From Alkalidesulfovibrio alkalitolerans DSM 16529 (GTDB lineage Bacteria > Desulfobacterota > Desulfovibrionia > Desulfovibrionales > Desulfovibrionaceae), in contig NZ_ATHI01000004.1 of NCBI RefSeq assembly GCF_000422245.1, positions 124,001 to 188,000 of the forward strand: a stretch of 64,000 nt of DNA. The letters are read 5' to 3'. Both the position numbers and the translations under genes were made by a program. The notes beneath the pieces were generated by a model. It was not told where the DNA came from and searched no databases. It was given only the letters and a program-made list of their open reading frames with translations. Shown here piece by piece: positions 8,623 to 18,658 of this stretch (positions are counted from its first letter, which is position 1; each line of letters starts with the position of its first letter).

Positions 8623-11037
8623 ATGGGCATCAGGTTAAAGTTCATTCTGCCGCTCGTGGTCACAGTGCTCGTGCTCGGCGTCGTGAGTTTCGTGGTCGTC
8701 ACGCGTCAGCTCGACGAAATGACCGTCATGAACGTGCGCGAACAGGCCGAGGCCAAGGCCCGGGAGGTGCAAAACGGCATCGACCAAGCCGCGACCGCCG
8801 CCCTTGAACTCGCGTCCTCCTTCTCGCAGCTTCCCGACGTGCTCGAAGCGTACGAATTCGCGCACATGGGGAATCTCGACGATGAGAACGACCCCTTGGC
8901 CCAGACCGCGCGCGCCATGCTCAGGGCCAAGCTTTCCGGCGCGGCCGCCGGATACAAGGCCGTGTTCGGCAAGAACCTGGAGTTGCACTTCCATCTGCCC
9001 ACGGCGCGAAGCCTGGTGCGGTTGTGGCGTGAGAAAAACCACCGCGTGGGCGATCGCTGGGTGGACGTTTCCGACGACCTCAAGTCGTTTCGCCCCACAG
9101 TCATCGAAGTCAATCGCACCGGACGGCCGGTCAAGGGAATCGAGGTCGGCCGGGGCGGTTTCGCCATCCGGGGCCTCGCGCCCATCAAGGACACGTCCGG
9201 CAGACAGCTCGGCTCGGTCGAGGCCCTGGCCGATTTCGACGCCGTGCTGGCCAGCGCCGCCGCGGACGAAGGCAACCTCATCCTCTACATGAACGCGGAC
9301 CTGCTCTCCATCGCAACCAGCTTGCAGGACCCTGCGAAGAATCCCGTGCTCGACGGCCGCTTCGTGCAGGTCACGCAGATGCGCGACACGAGCCTCGGTG
9401 CTCTGGTGAGCGCCGCTTTCCTGGCCAAGGCTGCGTCCGCCCCGTCCATCGAGGATCACGGGAGCATTTCGCTGTCCGGCTTCCCGGTCCGCGATTACCG
9501 CGGCGAGCAGATCGGCGTCATCGTCCACGCGCTCGACACGGCGGCCGCGCAGGGCATCATCGGCGGAGTCAAAAACGTCGTCGTCGGCGTCATGGTCGCC
9601 TTGCTCGTGATCCCGGGTCTGCTCGTGGCCGTGCTCGTGACCCGCTACGTGCTTTCGCCGGTGCGCCGCATCGTGGGCGTCATCCAGGACATCGCCCAGG
9701 ACAAGGCGGACCTGAAACAGGAAATCGACGTGCGCCAGAGGGACGAGATCGGTGAACTGGCAACTTGGTTCAACCGGCTGATGCGCAAGATCGACGCCGT
9801 GATGTGCGAGTCCGAGGGGTACGTGAACATGCTCAACGCCGTGCCCGACCCGATCTTCGCCGTGGACGACGATTTCAAGATGCTTATGGCCAACAAAGCC
9901 ACAGAGAAATTGCTCGGCAAGTCGCTCGAAGAAATGAAGAAACACCGTTGCGCGGACCTCTTCAGGACCGAGTCCTGCGGCACGGACAACTGCCCAATTC
10001 ACCAGGCCAAGCAGATACAGGGCTTCTTCACGGCCGAGGTCATCAACATCGGCAGCAGCGAGAAGCCGCATTTCATCAAGCCCACGGGCGACGTGGTGCA
10101 CGACTGTCACGGCCGCAAGGTCGGCTATGTGGAGGTCGCGCGAGACGTGACCGAGATGGTTTTGCAGGAGCGTTTGCTGACGGAGAACATGGAGCGTCTG
10201 GAAAAGGTCAACGCCGAGATATCCGAGGCCGCCAGCCGCGTCTCCTCGACCGCCGGGCACCTCTCGCAGGCCTTCGAGCGGATCACGGCCGACGCCGCGC
10301 GCCAGCGCGATCACGTCATGGGTACGGCCGGAGCCATGAACGAGATGAACTCCACGGTCATGGAAGTTGCCCGCAACGCCTCGGAGACGGCCGAATTCGC
10401 CGGCGACGCGCGCAAGCGCGCCGAGGCCGGGGCCAAGGTCGTGGCCAACGTGGTCGCGGCCATCGGGCAGGTGCGGCAGCAGGCCTTGTCCATGAAGGAC
10501 GGCATGGGCGAACTCGGGCGCATGGCCGAGGGCATCGGCCAGATCATGAACGTCATCACGGACATCGCGGACCAGACCAACCTGCTGGCTCTGAACGCAG
10601 CCATCGAGGCGGCGCGAGCGGGCGAGGCCGGACGCGGTTTCGCCGTGGTCGCGGACGAGGTGCGCAAGCTCGCCGAGAAAACCATGAACGCCACCAAGGA
10701 AGTGGGCGAGGCCATCACCTCCATCCAGGAAGGGGCCAAGCGCAACGTGCGCGACGTGGATGGCGCGGCCAAGGCCGTGGAGGCCGCCACGGAACTGGCC
10801 GGCCACGCAGGCGAGTCGCTGGCCGAGATCGTCAGGCTCGTGGCCCAGACCACGGATCGCGTGCACTCCATCGCTTCGGCCGCCGAGCAGCAGTCCGCGA
10901 CCTCCGAGGAGATCAACCGCAGCATCGCGGACATCTCGCGCATCGCCGACGAGACCGCGCAGGCCGTGGACGAATCCTCACGCGACGTGCAGACCCTGGC
11001 CGAACTGGCGGGACGCCTTAAATCCATGGCCGGATAG
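8623..11037 (+). CDS. methyl-accepting chemotaxis protein (dCache-type, HAMP, PAS)
   Basis: This 804-residue membrane receptor has TM1 at about residues 7-28, a large periplasmic double-Cache-like sensor to ~310, TM2 at ~315-342 and a HAMP domain ([18 protein letters not shown]). A cytoplasmic PAS domain (~400-510) contains the cysteine-rich HRCADLF and [10 protein letters not shown] blocks seen in many Desulfovibrio receptors. The C-terminal signalling hairpin has the conserved tip ([20 protein letters not shown]). It passes ligand binding to CheA/CheW; none of these is in the window. The ATG follows GGGGGAAGG. A strong terminator lies 52 bases downstream, so it is probably a single-gene unit. 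The ligand cannot be deduced. Confidence 0.95.
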   Translation: MGIRLKFILPLVVTVLVLGVVSFVVVTRQLDEMTVMNVREQAEAKAREVQNGIDQAATAALELASSFSQLPDVLEAYEFAHMGNLDDENDPLAQTARAMLRAKLSGAAAGYKAVFGKNLELHFHLPTARSLVRLWREKNHRVGDRWVDVSDDLKSFRPTVIEVNRTGRPVKGIEVGRGGFAIRGLAPIKDTSGRQLGSVEALADFDAVLASAAADEGNLILYMNADLLSIATSLQDPAKNPVLDGRFVQVTQMRDTSLGALVSAAFLAKAASAPSIEDHGSISLSGFPVRDYRGEQIGVIVHALDTAAAQGIIGGVKNVVVGVMVALLVIPGLLVAVLVTRYVLSPVRRIVGVIQDIAQDKADLKQEIDVRQRDEIGELATWFNRLMRKIDAVMCESEGYVNMLNAVPDPIFAVDDDFKMLMANKATEKLLGKSLEEMKKHRCADLFRTESCGTDNCPIHQAKQIQGFFTAEVINIGSSEKPHFIKPTGDVVHDCHGRKVGYVEVARDVTEMVLQERLLTENMERLEKVNAEISEAASRVSSTAGHLSQAFERITADAARQRDHVMGTAGAMNEMNSTVMEVARNASETAEFAGDARKRAEAGAKVVANVVAAIGQVRQQALSMKDGMGELGRMAEGIGQIMNVITDIADQTNLLALNAAIEAARAGEAGRGFAVVADEVRKLAEKTMNATKEVGEAITSIQEGAKRNVRDVDGAAKAVEAATELAGHAGESLAEIVRLVAQTTDRVHSIASAAEQQSATSEEINRSIADISRIADETAQAVDESSRDVQTLAELAGRLKSMAG

Positions 11038-11089
11038 AGCAGGCCGCACCGGGCCGCGCCTTGCATCCGGAGGCGCGCGAAACTGTTCC

Positions 11090-11140
11090 CCCGCCTCCCG
11101 AACCCGCCGTGCGCCGGGTTCGGGAGGCGGGATTATTTTT
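11090..11140 (+). terminator. rho-independent terminator after the chemoreceptor gene
   Basis: A perfect 17-bp stem pairs 11090-11106 with 11115-11131, with an 8-base loop, followed by ATTATTTTTT. It ends the chemoreceptor transcript before the histidine kinase gene. Confidence 0.88.
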
Positions 11141-11249
11141 TCCAGGCAAACGTTTTTTCGGTCTATGCGAGCACAACCCGTAATGATATGGCGATATCTT
11201 GCGAGCGTCATGCAGGATCCGCGTGGCGCGACACCAAGACCCGGCACCC

Positions 11250-13007
11250 ATGCGACTGAGAAAACTCTACTCCATACGACGCGGCATCGCTCTGGTTGTG
11301 CTCTTGGCCGTTCTGCCAGCGCTGTTCATCATCTGGCGCACGGGTCTGCAACAACGCGAGGCGGCCGAGGCCGAGGCCCGAAGCCGCGCCTTGAATCTCG
11401 CCGTCAGTCTGGCCGAGCTACAGGAGCGCACCACGGAATCGACGCGCACGCTGCTCGCCACCCTGGCGCGCGTCCCCGAAGTGGAGGCCTTCGACCACGA
11501 GGCCATGAGCGCGCTCTTCGCCCGTCTCTTGAGCGAGAATCCTTTGTACGTGAACATCGTAGCCACCGACACCACGGGCGACATAGTGGCTGCGGGCACG
11601 CCCTTCGTGGGGATCAACCTCGCAGACCGTAAGCATTTTCAGGACGCGATCCGCAGCAAAGACTTCGCCGCAGGCGAATTCATCGTCAGCCGTACGGCCT
11701 CCGAGGCGGCCTTCCCCTTTTCGCTTCCGCTCATCGACGCCAATGGTGAGGCGAGAGGCGTGCTCATCGTCGCCTTGCGTCTGGCCTCCTTCGCCGAGAG
11801 TGTGCAGCGTTTGAATGTGGCCGACAACGTCGTTCTGGGCGTTCTCGACGGAAAGGGCATCAGGCTGTTTTATTGGCCGCCCACGGCTACAAATCCGCCC
11901 GGCCAACCCATCCGGGGAGAAGTCTGGCAGGCCATTTCCAGCGGCGGGGCGGAAGGACTCACGGTCCAGGAAGGCTCGGACGGCGTGCGCCGCATCTATG
12001 CCTGGAGAAAGCTGCGACTTTCGCCCCTGGACGAGCCCTACATGCACATCGTTGTCGGCGTGCCCGAGGCCGAAGCCTATGCGGAGGCCGCTGCGCTCAC
12101 GCGGCGAAACCTTTTGCTGGTCGGTCTTGCGGCGCTTTTGGCCCTCGCCTTGGCCTGGGTCGGAGGCGGCGCGATCGTCGCCAGACGCATCGAGCGCATC
12201 AGCGAGACGGCCCAGCGCATCGCACGCGGCGATTTCGACGCCCGCACCGGCCTGGGCGATCTGGGGGGCGAGTTGGAAGGACTGGCGCGGTCCTTCGACG
12301 CCATGGCCGAAAGCCTAGCCAGGCGGCACGACGAGCAGGCTGCGGCCGAGGAGACCATCCGCGCTTCCCTGGCCGAGAAGGAGATGCTGCTGCGCGAGAT
12401 CCATCACCGGGTCAAGAACAACATGCAGGTCGTCATGAGCCTCATCAGCCTGCAACAGGCTGAGGTAGGCGCTGAGGGGGCCGACGCCATGCGCCGCATG
12501 CACGCCCGTGTGCGGGCCATGGCCCTGGTCCACGAGCGGCTGTACATGTCGCGGAATCTGGGCGAGATTGAGATGCGCGACTACCTGCCGACCCTGGTGC
12601 AGCAGATCGCCGCCTCGTACAGGGCCGAGGCAGGCAACGTGGAGGTCGCGGCCGAAACGGAGTCCATGCGGTTCCCGTTGGACACGGCCATTCCCTTTGG
12701 GCTCCTTGTCAACGAATTGGTGACCAACGCCCTCAAGCACGCCTTCGTGGCGAGTGGCAAGGGCAGGGTCCGCATCCTTCTTGCCCGACGCGGCAAGGAG
12801 GCCGAACTGCTGGTGGAGGACGACGGAAAAGGCTTGCCCGAGGGGTTCGACGCGCGCGGAGCAACTTCGCTTGGCATGCAACTCGTGTTCGGGCTCGTCT
12901 CGCAGCTTGGCGGCAGGCTGGACATCGGGAACCGGGGAGCGCGCGGAGCGTCGTTCAAGGTTCTCTTCCCGCTCGATTCCGATTCGGAGGAGCATTCCGG
13001 GGCGTAA
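11250..13007 (+). CDS. sensor histidine kinase, HisKA_2 type, with extracellular Cache-like sensor
   Basis: The protein is 585 residues from ATG 11250. It has TM1 (~residues 10-30), a periplasmic Cache-like region with DTTGDIVAAG, INLADRKHFQDA and VLIVALRL, and TM2 (~285-305). A HAMP segment (RISETAQRIARGDFDAR) is followed by the HisKA_2 phosphorylation site EIHHRVKNNMQVVMSLISLQ and an HATPase domain with N box (LLVNELVTNALKHAF) and G1 box (EDDGKGLP). HisKA_2 kinases often signal to unusual receivers in stress or light responses. No response regulator follows; the lone receiver at 5554 is the nearest in the window. In-frame TTG or GTG codons upstream exist, but none of the starts has a clear ribosome site, so the start is provisional. 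Confidence 0.9.
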   Translation: MRLRKLYSIRRGIALVVLLAVLPALFIIWRTGLQQREAAEAEARSRALNLAVSLAELQERTTESTRTLLATLARVPEVEAFDHEAMSALFARLLSENPLYVNIVATDTTGDIVAAGTPFVGINLADRKHFQDAIRSKDFAAGEFIVSRTASEAAFPFSLPLIDANGEARGVLIVALRLASFAESVQRLNVADNVVLGVLDGKGIRLFYWPPTATNPPGQPIRGEVWQAISSGGAEGLTVQEGSDGVRRIYAWRKLRLSPLDEPYMHIVVGVPEAEAYAEAAALTRRNLLLVGLAALLALALAWVGGGAIVARRIERISETAQRIARGDFDARTGLGDLGGELEGLARSFDAMAESLARRHDEQAAAEETIRASLAEKEMLLREIHHRVKNNMQVVMSLISLQQAEVGAEGADAMRRMHARVRAMALVHERLYMSRNLGEIEMRDYLPTLVQQIAASYRAEAGNVEVAAETESMRFPLDTAIPFGLLVNELVTNALKHAFVASGKGRVRILLARRGKEAELLVEDDGKGLPEGFDARGATSLGMQLVFGLVSQLGGRLDIGNRGARGASFKVLFPLDSDSEEHSGA

Positions 13008-13069
13008 GCCCAACTCGTGCGACCTCTCTCCCCGATTTCGTTCCGTTCGGAACAAGACACCTCCTAACC

Positions 13070-13098
13070 TTGTCAGGTCGCGCCTGGGTGATTATGAG
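13070..13098 (+). promoter_or_regulatory. sigma70-type promoter for the DUF2318-FtsX-ABC operon
   Basis: TTGTCA (13070-13075), a 17-base spacer and TATGAG (13093-13098) lie 78 bases before the DUF2318 start. I looked for a Fur box here; the overlapping TGATTATGAGAAGAATTC is at best a weak half match. Confidence 0.4.
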
Positions 13099-13175
13099 AA
13101 GAATTCGGCGACATCAAAATTATGACCAAAAAAGTATGGAATAGCCGCCACGGCGGTTCAAGGAAGGGAGGCTCC

Positions 13176-13631
13176 ATGCCCCGCATTTTCACAATCAGCC
13201 TGATTCTTGCCGCGTTTCTGGCCGTATCGGCCGTCCCGGGACAGGCCTTTTTCGGCCTCTTCAGTTCCGGCAAAAGCCTGACCTTGGCCGACGGCAAGGC
13301 GCTCATCCCGCTCGACGGCCTGAAGACGGGCGAGGCGCGATTCTTCACCGTGCCGCTGGACGGCAAGACCATCAAGCTGTTCGCCCTGAAGACGCCCGAC
13401 GGACGGGTGCGCACGGCCTTCGACGCCTGCGACGTGTGCTGGCACGCGCACAAGGGCTATGCCCAGGACGGAGACTTCATGGTCTGCGTCTACTGCGGCA
13501 TGCGCTTTCATGTCATGCGCGTGGGCGACGTCTCGGGCGGCTGCAACCCCGCGCCGCTGCCTTCGACCGTGGAAGGCAAGAACGTCGTGATCACGGAAGC
13601 CGCCCTGCGCACGGGCGCGGGCTTCTTCTAG
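13176..13631 (+). CDS. DUF2318 cysteine-rich exported protein
   Basis: This 151-residue protein has an N-terminal signal peptide (hydrophobic IFTISLILAAFLAVSA, cleavage near GQA). The mature part carries the DUF2318 cysteine blocks CDVCWHAHKGY and VCVYCGMRFHV, suggesting metal or Fe-S binding outside the cytoplasm. The ATG at 13176 has GGAAGGGAGG just upstream; an in-frame ATG at 13122 would spoil the signal peptide. The order DUF2318, FtsX-like permease, LolD-like ATPase matches genes next to P19/Ftr1 iron uptake systems, such as the Campylobacter jejuni cj1658-cj1663 region. A role in iron handling is inferred from that context; Ftr1 and P19 themselves are absent here. Confidence 0.85.
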   Translation: MPRIFTISLILAAFLAVSAVPGQAFFGLFSSGKSLTLADGKALIPLDGLKTGEARFFTVPLDGKTIKLFALKTPDGRVRTAFDACDVCWHAHKGYAQDGDFMVCVYCGMRFHVMRVGDVSGGCNPAPLPSTVEGKNVVITEAALRTGAGFF

Positions 13632-13640
13632 GCGGGCGTC

Positions 13641-14804
13641 ATGGGCATTCTGCTCATTCCCTGGCGTAATCTGCGCCGCAAGCCCTTGCGCACGGCCCTG
13701 ATGATCCTCGTCTTCGCGGCGGGCGTGGCCGCGGTCTCGGCCTTGGCCACGCTCTCCACCCAGGTGGGGGACAATCTCGAAGCCAAGATGAGCGCCTACG
13801 GGGCCAATATTCTGGTCACGCCCAAGCGCGAGAGCCTGCATGTGAGCTACGGCGGCATGCAACTCGGCGACGTTTCCTACGACGTGGGCGCGCTGAACGC
13901 CGAGGCCACGGTGGCCGCCATCCGCTCCATCCACCATCGCGACCGTCTGGCCGCCGTGGCCCCCAAGCTGGCCCTGCTGGCCCAGGTGGACGGGCAGAGC
14001 GTGGGCGTCATCGGCGTGGATTTCGACCAGGAGCTGCGCATCAAGAGCTACTGGTGGCCAGAGGGCGAGATGCCCAAGGAGCCTTTCCACGTCCTCGCGG
14101 GCGCGCATGCGGCCCGCGCGCTCGGACTTTCGCCGGGTTCGGAAGTCGTCCTCATGGATCGCCCCTTCGTCGTGGCCGGGGTGCTGAACGTCACTGGCGG
14201 CGACGACGACAACGTCATCTTCGCGGACATCACGGCCTTGCAAGACGCGACGGGCAAGCCCGGCGCGGCCCACTTCGTGGAGATCGCGGCCCTGTGCGCG
14301 GGCTGTCCCATCGAGGACATCACGGATCAACTCGAAGCCGCCCTGCCCAATGCCGAGGTCATCACCATGCAGCAGGTGGTGCGCGAGCGCATGATGACCG
14401 TGGATTTCGTGCAGAGGCTCGCGGCCGGGATATCGGCCGTGATTCTGCTCACGGCCTGCGTGATGATCGGACTGTCCATCTTCACCTCGGTCAACGAGCG
14501 CATCCACGAAATAGGCCTGTTGCGCGCCCTGGGCTTCTCCAAGGGCAGCGTCTTCGCGGTCTTTTCGCTCGAAGCCGTGGGCATGGGGCTCGTGGCGGGC
14601 GTGCTCGGCCAGATCGGCGGGATGTTCGCCTCCGAGCGTCTGGCCGGGCTCGTCGGTCTTGGCGATGCGGCCATCGCGACCTTCGACCCGCTGCACTTCG
14701 TCCTGGCGCTTGTGGTGGTGCCGCTTCTCGCGGCCCTGGCCGCCCTGCCTCCGGCGCTCAAGGCCGCGCGGGTGGAGCCGTCGCAGGCCCTGGTCATGCT
14801 GTAG
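13641..14804 (+). CDS. FtsX/MacB-type ABC transporter permease
   Basis: This 387-residue protein has the MacB/FtsX topology: one N-terminal membrane segment (LRTALMILVFAAGVAAVSAL), an extracytoplasmic domain of about 220 residues, and three C-terminal segments with the family block EIGLLRALGFSKGSVF. The extracytoplasmic domain contains a cysteine pair (ALCAGCPIED). It lies nine bases after the DUF2318 gene and 54 bases before its ATPase, all in one direction. Such transporters move lipoproteins, peptides or drive conformational work rather than import ions. With DUF2318 it probably forms an envelope system related to iron supply, a suggestion from gene order alone. Confidence 0.9.
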   Translation: MGILLIPWRNLRRKPLRTALMILVFAAGVAAVSALATLSTQVGDNLEAKMSAYGANILVTPKRESLHVSYGGMQLGDVSYDVGALNAEATVAAIRSIHHRDRLAAVAPKLALLAQVDGQSVGVIGVDFDQELRIKSYWWPEGEMPKEPFHVLAGAHAARALGLSPGSEVVLMDRPFVVAGVLNVTGGDDDNVIFADITALQDATGKPGAAHFVEIAALCAGCPIEDITDQLEAALPNAEVITMQQVVRERMMTVDFVQRLAAGISAVILLTACVMIGLSIFTSVNERIHEIGLLRALGFSKGSVFAVFSLEAVGMGLVAGVLGQIGGMFASERLAGLVGLGDAAIATFDPLHFVLALVVVPLLAALAALPPALKAARVEPSQALVML

Positions 14805-14858
14805 CAGGCCGCCCAAAAGCACCATCTGTTCCTGGCAATATTCATGGGAGAATCCGTC

Positions 14859-15545
14859 ATGCAGACCCCGCTTCTCGAAGCCCGCGAGATCGTCAAGTCA
14901 TATCGGGGCGAGGCCGCCCAGGCCCCGGCCCTGCGCGGCGCGTCATTGTCCGTGGCCGAGGGCGAGTTCGTGTGCATCGTGGGCCGCTCGGGTTCGGGCA
15001 AGTCCACGCTTCTGAACGTCCTGTCCACGCTGCTCAAGGCGGATTCCGGCGAGCTCGTGTACCAGGGCCGGGACCTGACCCGCGCCACGGAGACGGAACT
15101 GAACCGCCTGCGGGGAAGCGACTTCGGCATGGTCTTTCAGATGCACCACCTGCTTCCCTACCTGACCACGCTCGAAAACGTGCTCCTGCCTTTCATGAAG
15201 GGGCTTTCCCCGATCCCGGAAAAGCGCCGCGAGCGCGCCCGCGAGGTGCTGTCCCTGGTGGGGCTCGCGAGCAAGCAGGACCGCCTGCCGGGCCAACTCT
15301 CCGGCGGCGAGCAGCAGCGCGTGGCCATCGCCAGGGCGCTGGCGGCAGGACCCTCGGTGCTCTTCGCCGACGAGCCCACGGGCAGCCTGGACAAGACCAC
15401 GGGCCGGGGGATCATGGAGCTTTTGAAGCGCATCAACGCCACGGGCGTCACCGTGGTCATGGTCAGCCACGACCCGGAATACGCCGCCCAGGCCAGCAGG
15501 CGCATCACCATCGACGACGGCTTGGTCGTTCCCGACGCGGCCTGA
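14859..15545 (+). CDS. LolD/MacB-type ABC transporter ATP-binding protein
   Basis: This 228-residue ATPase has Walker A (GRSGSGKST), Q-loop (VFQMHHLLPYLT), signature LSGGEQQR, Walker B (VLFADEPTG) and H-loop (VMVSHD), all intact. It is the partner of the FtsX-type permease just upstream. The ATG at 14859 follows GGGAG at eight bases; the in-frame ATG at 14844 lies before that site and has no ribosome site of its own. A terminator follows at 15570. As the family expects, hydrolysis would power the permease from the cytoplasmic side. Confidence 0.93.
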   Translation: MQTPLLEAREIVKSYRGEAAQAPALRGASLSVAEGEFVCIVGRSGSGKSTLLNVLSTLLKADSGELVYQGRDLTRATETELNRLRGSDFGMVFQMHHLLPYLTTLENVLLPFMKGLSPIPEKRRERAREVLSLVGLASKQDRLPGQLSGGEQQRVAIARALAAGPSVLFADEPTGSLDKTTGRGIMELLKRINATGVTVVMVSHDPEYAAQASRRITIDDGLVVPDAA

Positions 15546-15569
15546 GCCTTTCCCCGTCCTGCCCTCGCG

Positions 15570-15619
15570 CGGCGGCCCCGGTCCGGAACCTCCCGGCCCG
15601 GCCGCCGTGTTTTTGTTTT
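15570..15619 (+). terminator. terminator between the ABC operon and convergent mtgA
   Basis: The arms CGGCGGCC (15570-15577) and GGCCGCCG (15600-15607) are followed by TGTTTTTGTTTT on the plus strand. It ends the DUF2318-FtsX-ABC transcript just before the convergent mtgA stop codon. Confidence 0.7.
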
Positions 15620-15630
15620 GGAGATAGGCC

Positions 15631-16398
15631 CTACAGCCGTCGCTGCATGCGCGAGAGGTACAGGCGCGCACGCGCGGCCACGCCCGGCGAGGGCTTGGTC
15701 GGCGACCATTTGAGGGGGTTTGGCAGCACCGCCGCCAGGTGCGCGGCCTGGTTCGGCGTCAGGGCCGATGCCGAGACCTTGTAGTGGTGGCGCGCGGCCG
15801 CCTCGATACCGAAGACGCCGTCGCCCCATTCGGCCACGTTGAGGTACAACTCCAGTATCCGCTGCTTGTGCAGTGTTCGTTCCAGGCGGTAGGCCAGGAT
15901 GGCCTCCTTGGCCTTGCGCAAGGGGCTTTTGGACGGACTCAGGTAGAGGTTCTTGGCGAGCTGCTGGGTTATGGTGCTGCCGCCCGCGGCCACGCGTCCC
16001 GCTTCGATGTTGCGTCGCAACGCCTGTTCCATGGCCGGGAAATCGAAGCCGTCGTGGTGCCAGAACTTGTCGTCCTCGGCGATGGTCACGGCCAGGACAA
16101 CGTGCGTGGGGATGCGGGCAAGCGGCGTCCAGGTCCACTGGATAGTCTTGTCCCGGCTCGCCTCTTCCCACTGCGCCTCGCGCCAGCGCATGAAGGCGGT
16201 TTTGTCCGGCTTCTCCTCGCTCAGCGCGGCCACGTCCGGCCATACGACGTAGCGACCCACGTCCCCGGCCGCGAACAGCGCGAGCAGCCCGAGCGCGATC
16301 CAAAGTCCGCGCGCAAGGCGAGAAGGAAGCGATGCGCGCCGCGTCCGTCCGCGAGGCCGAGGTCTTGGGGGAGAGATGCGTTTTTGCACGCGCGCCAT
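15631..16398 (-). CDS. mtgA: monofunctional biosynthetic peptidoglycan transglycosylase
   Basis: This 255-residue protein is a family 51 glycosyltransferase that polymerises lipid II into glycan strands. A basic N-terminus is followed by one membrane anchor (LARGLWIALGLLALFAAG). The catalytic region has AEDDKFWHHDGFDF with the catalytic glutamate, GGSTITQQLAKNLYLS and RILELYLNVAEWGDGVFGIEAAARHHY, the standard motifs. There is no transpeptidase domain and the length is normal for MtgA. The ATG at 16398 (MARVQKR) was chosen from a longer open frame because the protein begins naturally there. It lies eight bases downstream of the TauE/SafE gene stop, so the two may be cotranscribed. Confidence 0.94.
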   Translation of the reverse strand: MARVQKRISPPRPRPRGRTRRASLPSRLARGLWIALGLLALFAAGDVGRYVVWPDVAALSEEKPDKTAFMRWREAQWEEASRDKTIQWTWTPLARIPTHVVLAVTIAEDDKFWHHDGFDFPAMEQALRRNIEAGRVAAGGSTITQQLAKNLYLSPSKSPLRKAKEAILAYRLERTLHKQRILELYLNVAEWGDGVFGIEAAARHHYKVSASALTPNQAAHLAAVLPNPLKWSPTKPSPGVAARARLYLSRMQRRL

Positions 16399-16406
16399 GT
16401 GGCCCT

Positions 16407-17138
16407 CTACTGCAGCAGCACGCGTCCGGCCATGAGCGTTCCCAGACCCAGCAGGAAAAGTGTGACCAAGCGGCGGTAGGCTGCCTCGCTCACCCGCGCG
16501 CAGTACCGGGTTCCCAGGAAAGCGCCCAGGGCCAGGCACGGAAGGGCAAAGGCAAAAAGTTCGAGCACCTGCGAGGTGACGAGTCCGAATACTACGTGCG
16601 TGCTGGTGATAATGCACCCTGTGAGCAGGAAATAGGCGGCCATGGCCGCGCGCACGCGGTCCTTGGGCAGCCCTTGCGAGGCGAGATAGGCGACCACGGG
16701 CGGGCCGTTGGCCCCGATGCTGCCTCCAAGCCCGCCGGACAGCACGCCCACGGCGAATCCGGCCCTGCCACCCCACGGCCGGGGCTTCGCCCTGCCCGGC
16801 AGCAGCGAGTACAGGGCGAAGCACAGGACGAGCGTGGCCAGGATGGCTTCGAGGACCACGGGTTCGGCCTGTCTGAGCACCATAACGCCAAGAGGGAAGC
16901 CTGGAACGAGGCCGACCAGGATCGGCGCGATATCGCGGCCACGCATCTCGCGGCGCAGGGCCGTGAGCAGCGTGATGTTCAGGCTCAGGGCCACGATGCC
17001 GGTCAGGGGGATGGCCACGGGCATGCCGAAGAGCAGTGCGGCCACGGGCATGACCAGGAGCACCGAGCCGAAGCCCGAGATGCCCTGGGTGAAGCCTGCC
17101 AGAAGGGTGACGGCGCACAGGGTGGCTGTGGTGATCAT
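16407..17138 (-). CDS. TauE/SafE-family membrane permease
   Basis: This 243-residue protein has about eight hydrophobic segments. It has the family's repeated pattern: GFTQGISGFGSVLLVMPV near the N-terminus and GVLSGGLGGSIGANGPPVV in the middle. Members export or import sulfite, sulfoacetate, taurine-derived anions or other organic sulfur compounds, so it may serve sulfur metabolism here, but the substrate cannot be read from sequence. The ATG at 17138 starts directly at the first membrane helix; the upstream in-frame part has no membrane character. It precedes mtgA by eight bases and is divergent from the HDOD gene. Confidence 0.88.
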   Translation of the reverse strand: MITTATLCAVTLLAGFTQGISGFGSVLLVMPVAALLFGMPVAIPLTGIVALSLNITLLTALRREMRGRDIAPILVGLVPGFPLGVMVLRQAEPVVLEAILATLVLCFALYSLLPGRAKPRPWGGRAGFAVGVLSGGLGGSIGANGPPVVAYLASQGLPKDRVRAAMAAYFLLTGCIITSTHVVFGLVTSQVLELFAFALPCLALGAFLGTRYCARVSEAAYRRLVTLFLLGLGTLMAGRVLLQ

Positions 17139-17353
17139 AAAAACAATTCTACTGTTTTGACCTTGCCCGGACAAGCCGGATTCGACGGCAAACCCAGGGG
17201 CGACCACGGACGATCCGGCAGGGTGAGAGCGAAGGCGTTGCGACGAAAAAAATAAGTCCAGTCCGTTTCGTTCCCGGTCCCGTTTAATCGGAGTCCGGCA
17301 ATCCCAGTGGCGGTAGGGCAAACCCCCATTGCCAGGAATCGCGTGTCGTGTTT

Positions 17354-18658
17354 ATGGATACGTTAATTTCCTTATCGAGGGGCAGCGTGGGCGTCATCAA
17401 CATCGAGGACGTGCAGCCGGGCATGGTCCTGGCCGCCGATCTGCGCACGACGCAGGGCAGGCTTTTGCTGCCCCTGGGGTCGCCGATCACCTCGGAGCAT
17501 CTGCGCATCGCGCGTATCTGGGGGATAACCGAGGCCGACGTGCAGGGCGTCTCCGAAGCCGACGCCGAGCGCGACGCCCTGTCGCGCCTGGACCCCGAGG
17601 TCAGAAAGCTCCTCGACGCCCTGTCCGGTTGGCGCTTTTCCTGCTGTGACCTGAGTCTCGCGCCCGTGCGCCAGCTCATGCGCCTGTTCATGCAGCGCGC
17701 AGCCAGGGGGGCCACGCGCGGCAAGGCCGCCGACCTCGTGGCCCGCTACCGGGGCCCCAGGATTCCTCCCGATGTCCTGAAAGCGCCGCTCCCGGCCGAG
17801 AAACCGACCTGCGCCGACATTCTCAAGAAGGAACTCGGGCTGGCCTCGCTGCCCACGATCTTCAACGAGATCGTTGAGGCCGTGAAGAGTCCCAAGAGTT
17901 CGGCCGCCCATATCGCCGAGGTCATCGGCAAGGATCCAAGTATTGCCTCGCGCCTGCTGCGCTTGGTCAACAGCGCCTTCTACGGCTTTCAGTCGCAGAT
18001 CGACACCTTGTCGCGCGCCGTGGCCATCGTGGGGACAATCCAGATCACCAACCTGGCCATGGGCATCGCCGTGACCACGAGTTTCAAGGGCATTCCCGAG
18101 GAGCATCTGGATCTGCGCGCTTTCTGGGAACACAGCATTGCCGTGGGAGTCATGGCCCGCCTCCTGGCCTCACACGCCCGCGTGCCCGGCGAGGAACGGC
18201 TTTTCGTGGCCGGGCTTTTGCACGACATCGGTCGCCTGGTGATGGTCCGCAATTTTCCCGATCTGGCCGCCGACGCGGTGCGCCGCGCCATGGCGAGCGG
18301 CAAGCCCATGGACGACGTGGAGCGGGTCGTGTGGGGTTTTTCCCACGCTCGGCTGGGCAGCCTCCTGATGCACGAATGGAAATTGCCCGAGGGGCTGCGC
18401 AAGGCCGTGGACATGCACCACGTTCCGTTCAAGGCTGACGCCGAGGTGGAGGCCGCCCTGATACACGTGGCCGACGTCACGGCGCATGCCCTGGGCTTCG
18501 GCCACAGCGGGTCCAGGCTCGTTCCGCCGCTTTTCGCCGAGGCCTGGAAGCGCATTGGCCTGCCCATCAGTATCCTGCCGACCCTCGCGGCTCAGACCGA
18601 AAACCAGATGCGCGACCTGATGCGGGTCTTTTTGGAGGATCATGCCGCCGTCGCCTGA
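17354..18658 (+). CDS. HDOD domain signalling protein
   Basis: This 434-residue cytoplasmic protein carries an HDOD domain at about residues 150-350: [41 protein letters not shown] and [10 protein letters not shown]. The N-terminal ~140 residues ([28 protein letters not shown]) resemble the segment that precedes HD or HDOD domains in DUF3391-like proteins. HDOD proteins lack phosphodiesterase chemistry and act as scaffolds in c-di-GMP, motility or stress pathways. Its stop overlaps the start of the GGDEF-EAL gene by 17 bases, strongly linking it to cyclic di-GMP signalling. An in-frame GTG at 17348 is an equal start candidate; neither has a good ribosome site. Confidence 0.9.
   Translation: MDTLISLSRGSVGVINIEDVQPGMVLAADLRTTQGRLLLPLGSPITSEHLRIARIWGITEADVQGVSEADAERDALSRLDPEVRKLLDALSGWRFSCCDLSLAPVRQLMRLFMQRAARGATRGKAADLVARYRGPRIPPDVLKAPLPAEKPTCADILKKELGLASLPTIFNEIVEAVKSPKSSAAHIAEVIGKDPSIASRLLRLVNSAFYGFQSQIDTLSRAVAIVGTIQITNLAMGIAVTTSFKGIPEEHLDLRAFWEHSIAVGVMARLLASHARVPGEERLFVAGLLHDIGRLVMVRNFPDLAADAVRRAMASGKPMDDVERVVWGFSHARLGSLLMHEWKLPEGLRKAVDMHHVPFKADAEVEAALIHVADVTAHALGFGHSGSRLVPPLFAEAWKRIGLPISILPTLAAQTENQMRDLMRVFLEDHAAVA

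Noticed and set aside
8635-10866. 743-residue minus-strand frame opposite the chemoreceptor gene
   Set aside because: It is low complexity and histidine-rich, with no motifs. The plus strand encodes a complete receptor with HAMP and signalling domains.
13080-13110. Fur box upstream of the DUF2318 operon
   Set aside because: Only a weak half-match to the Fur consensus overlaps the promoter, not enough to call.
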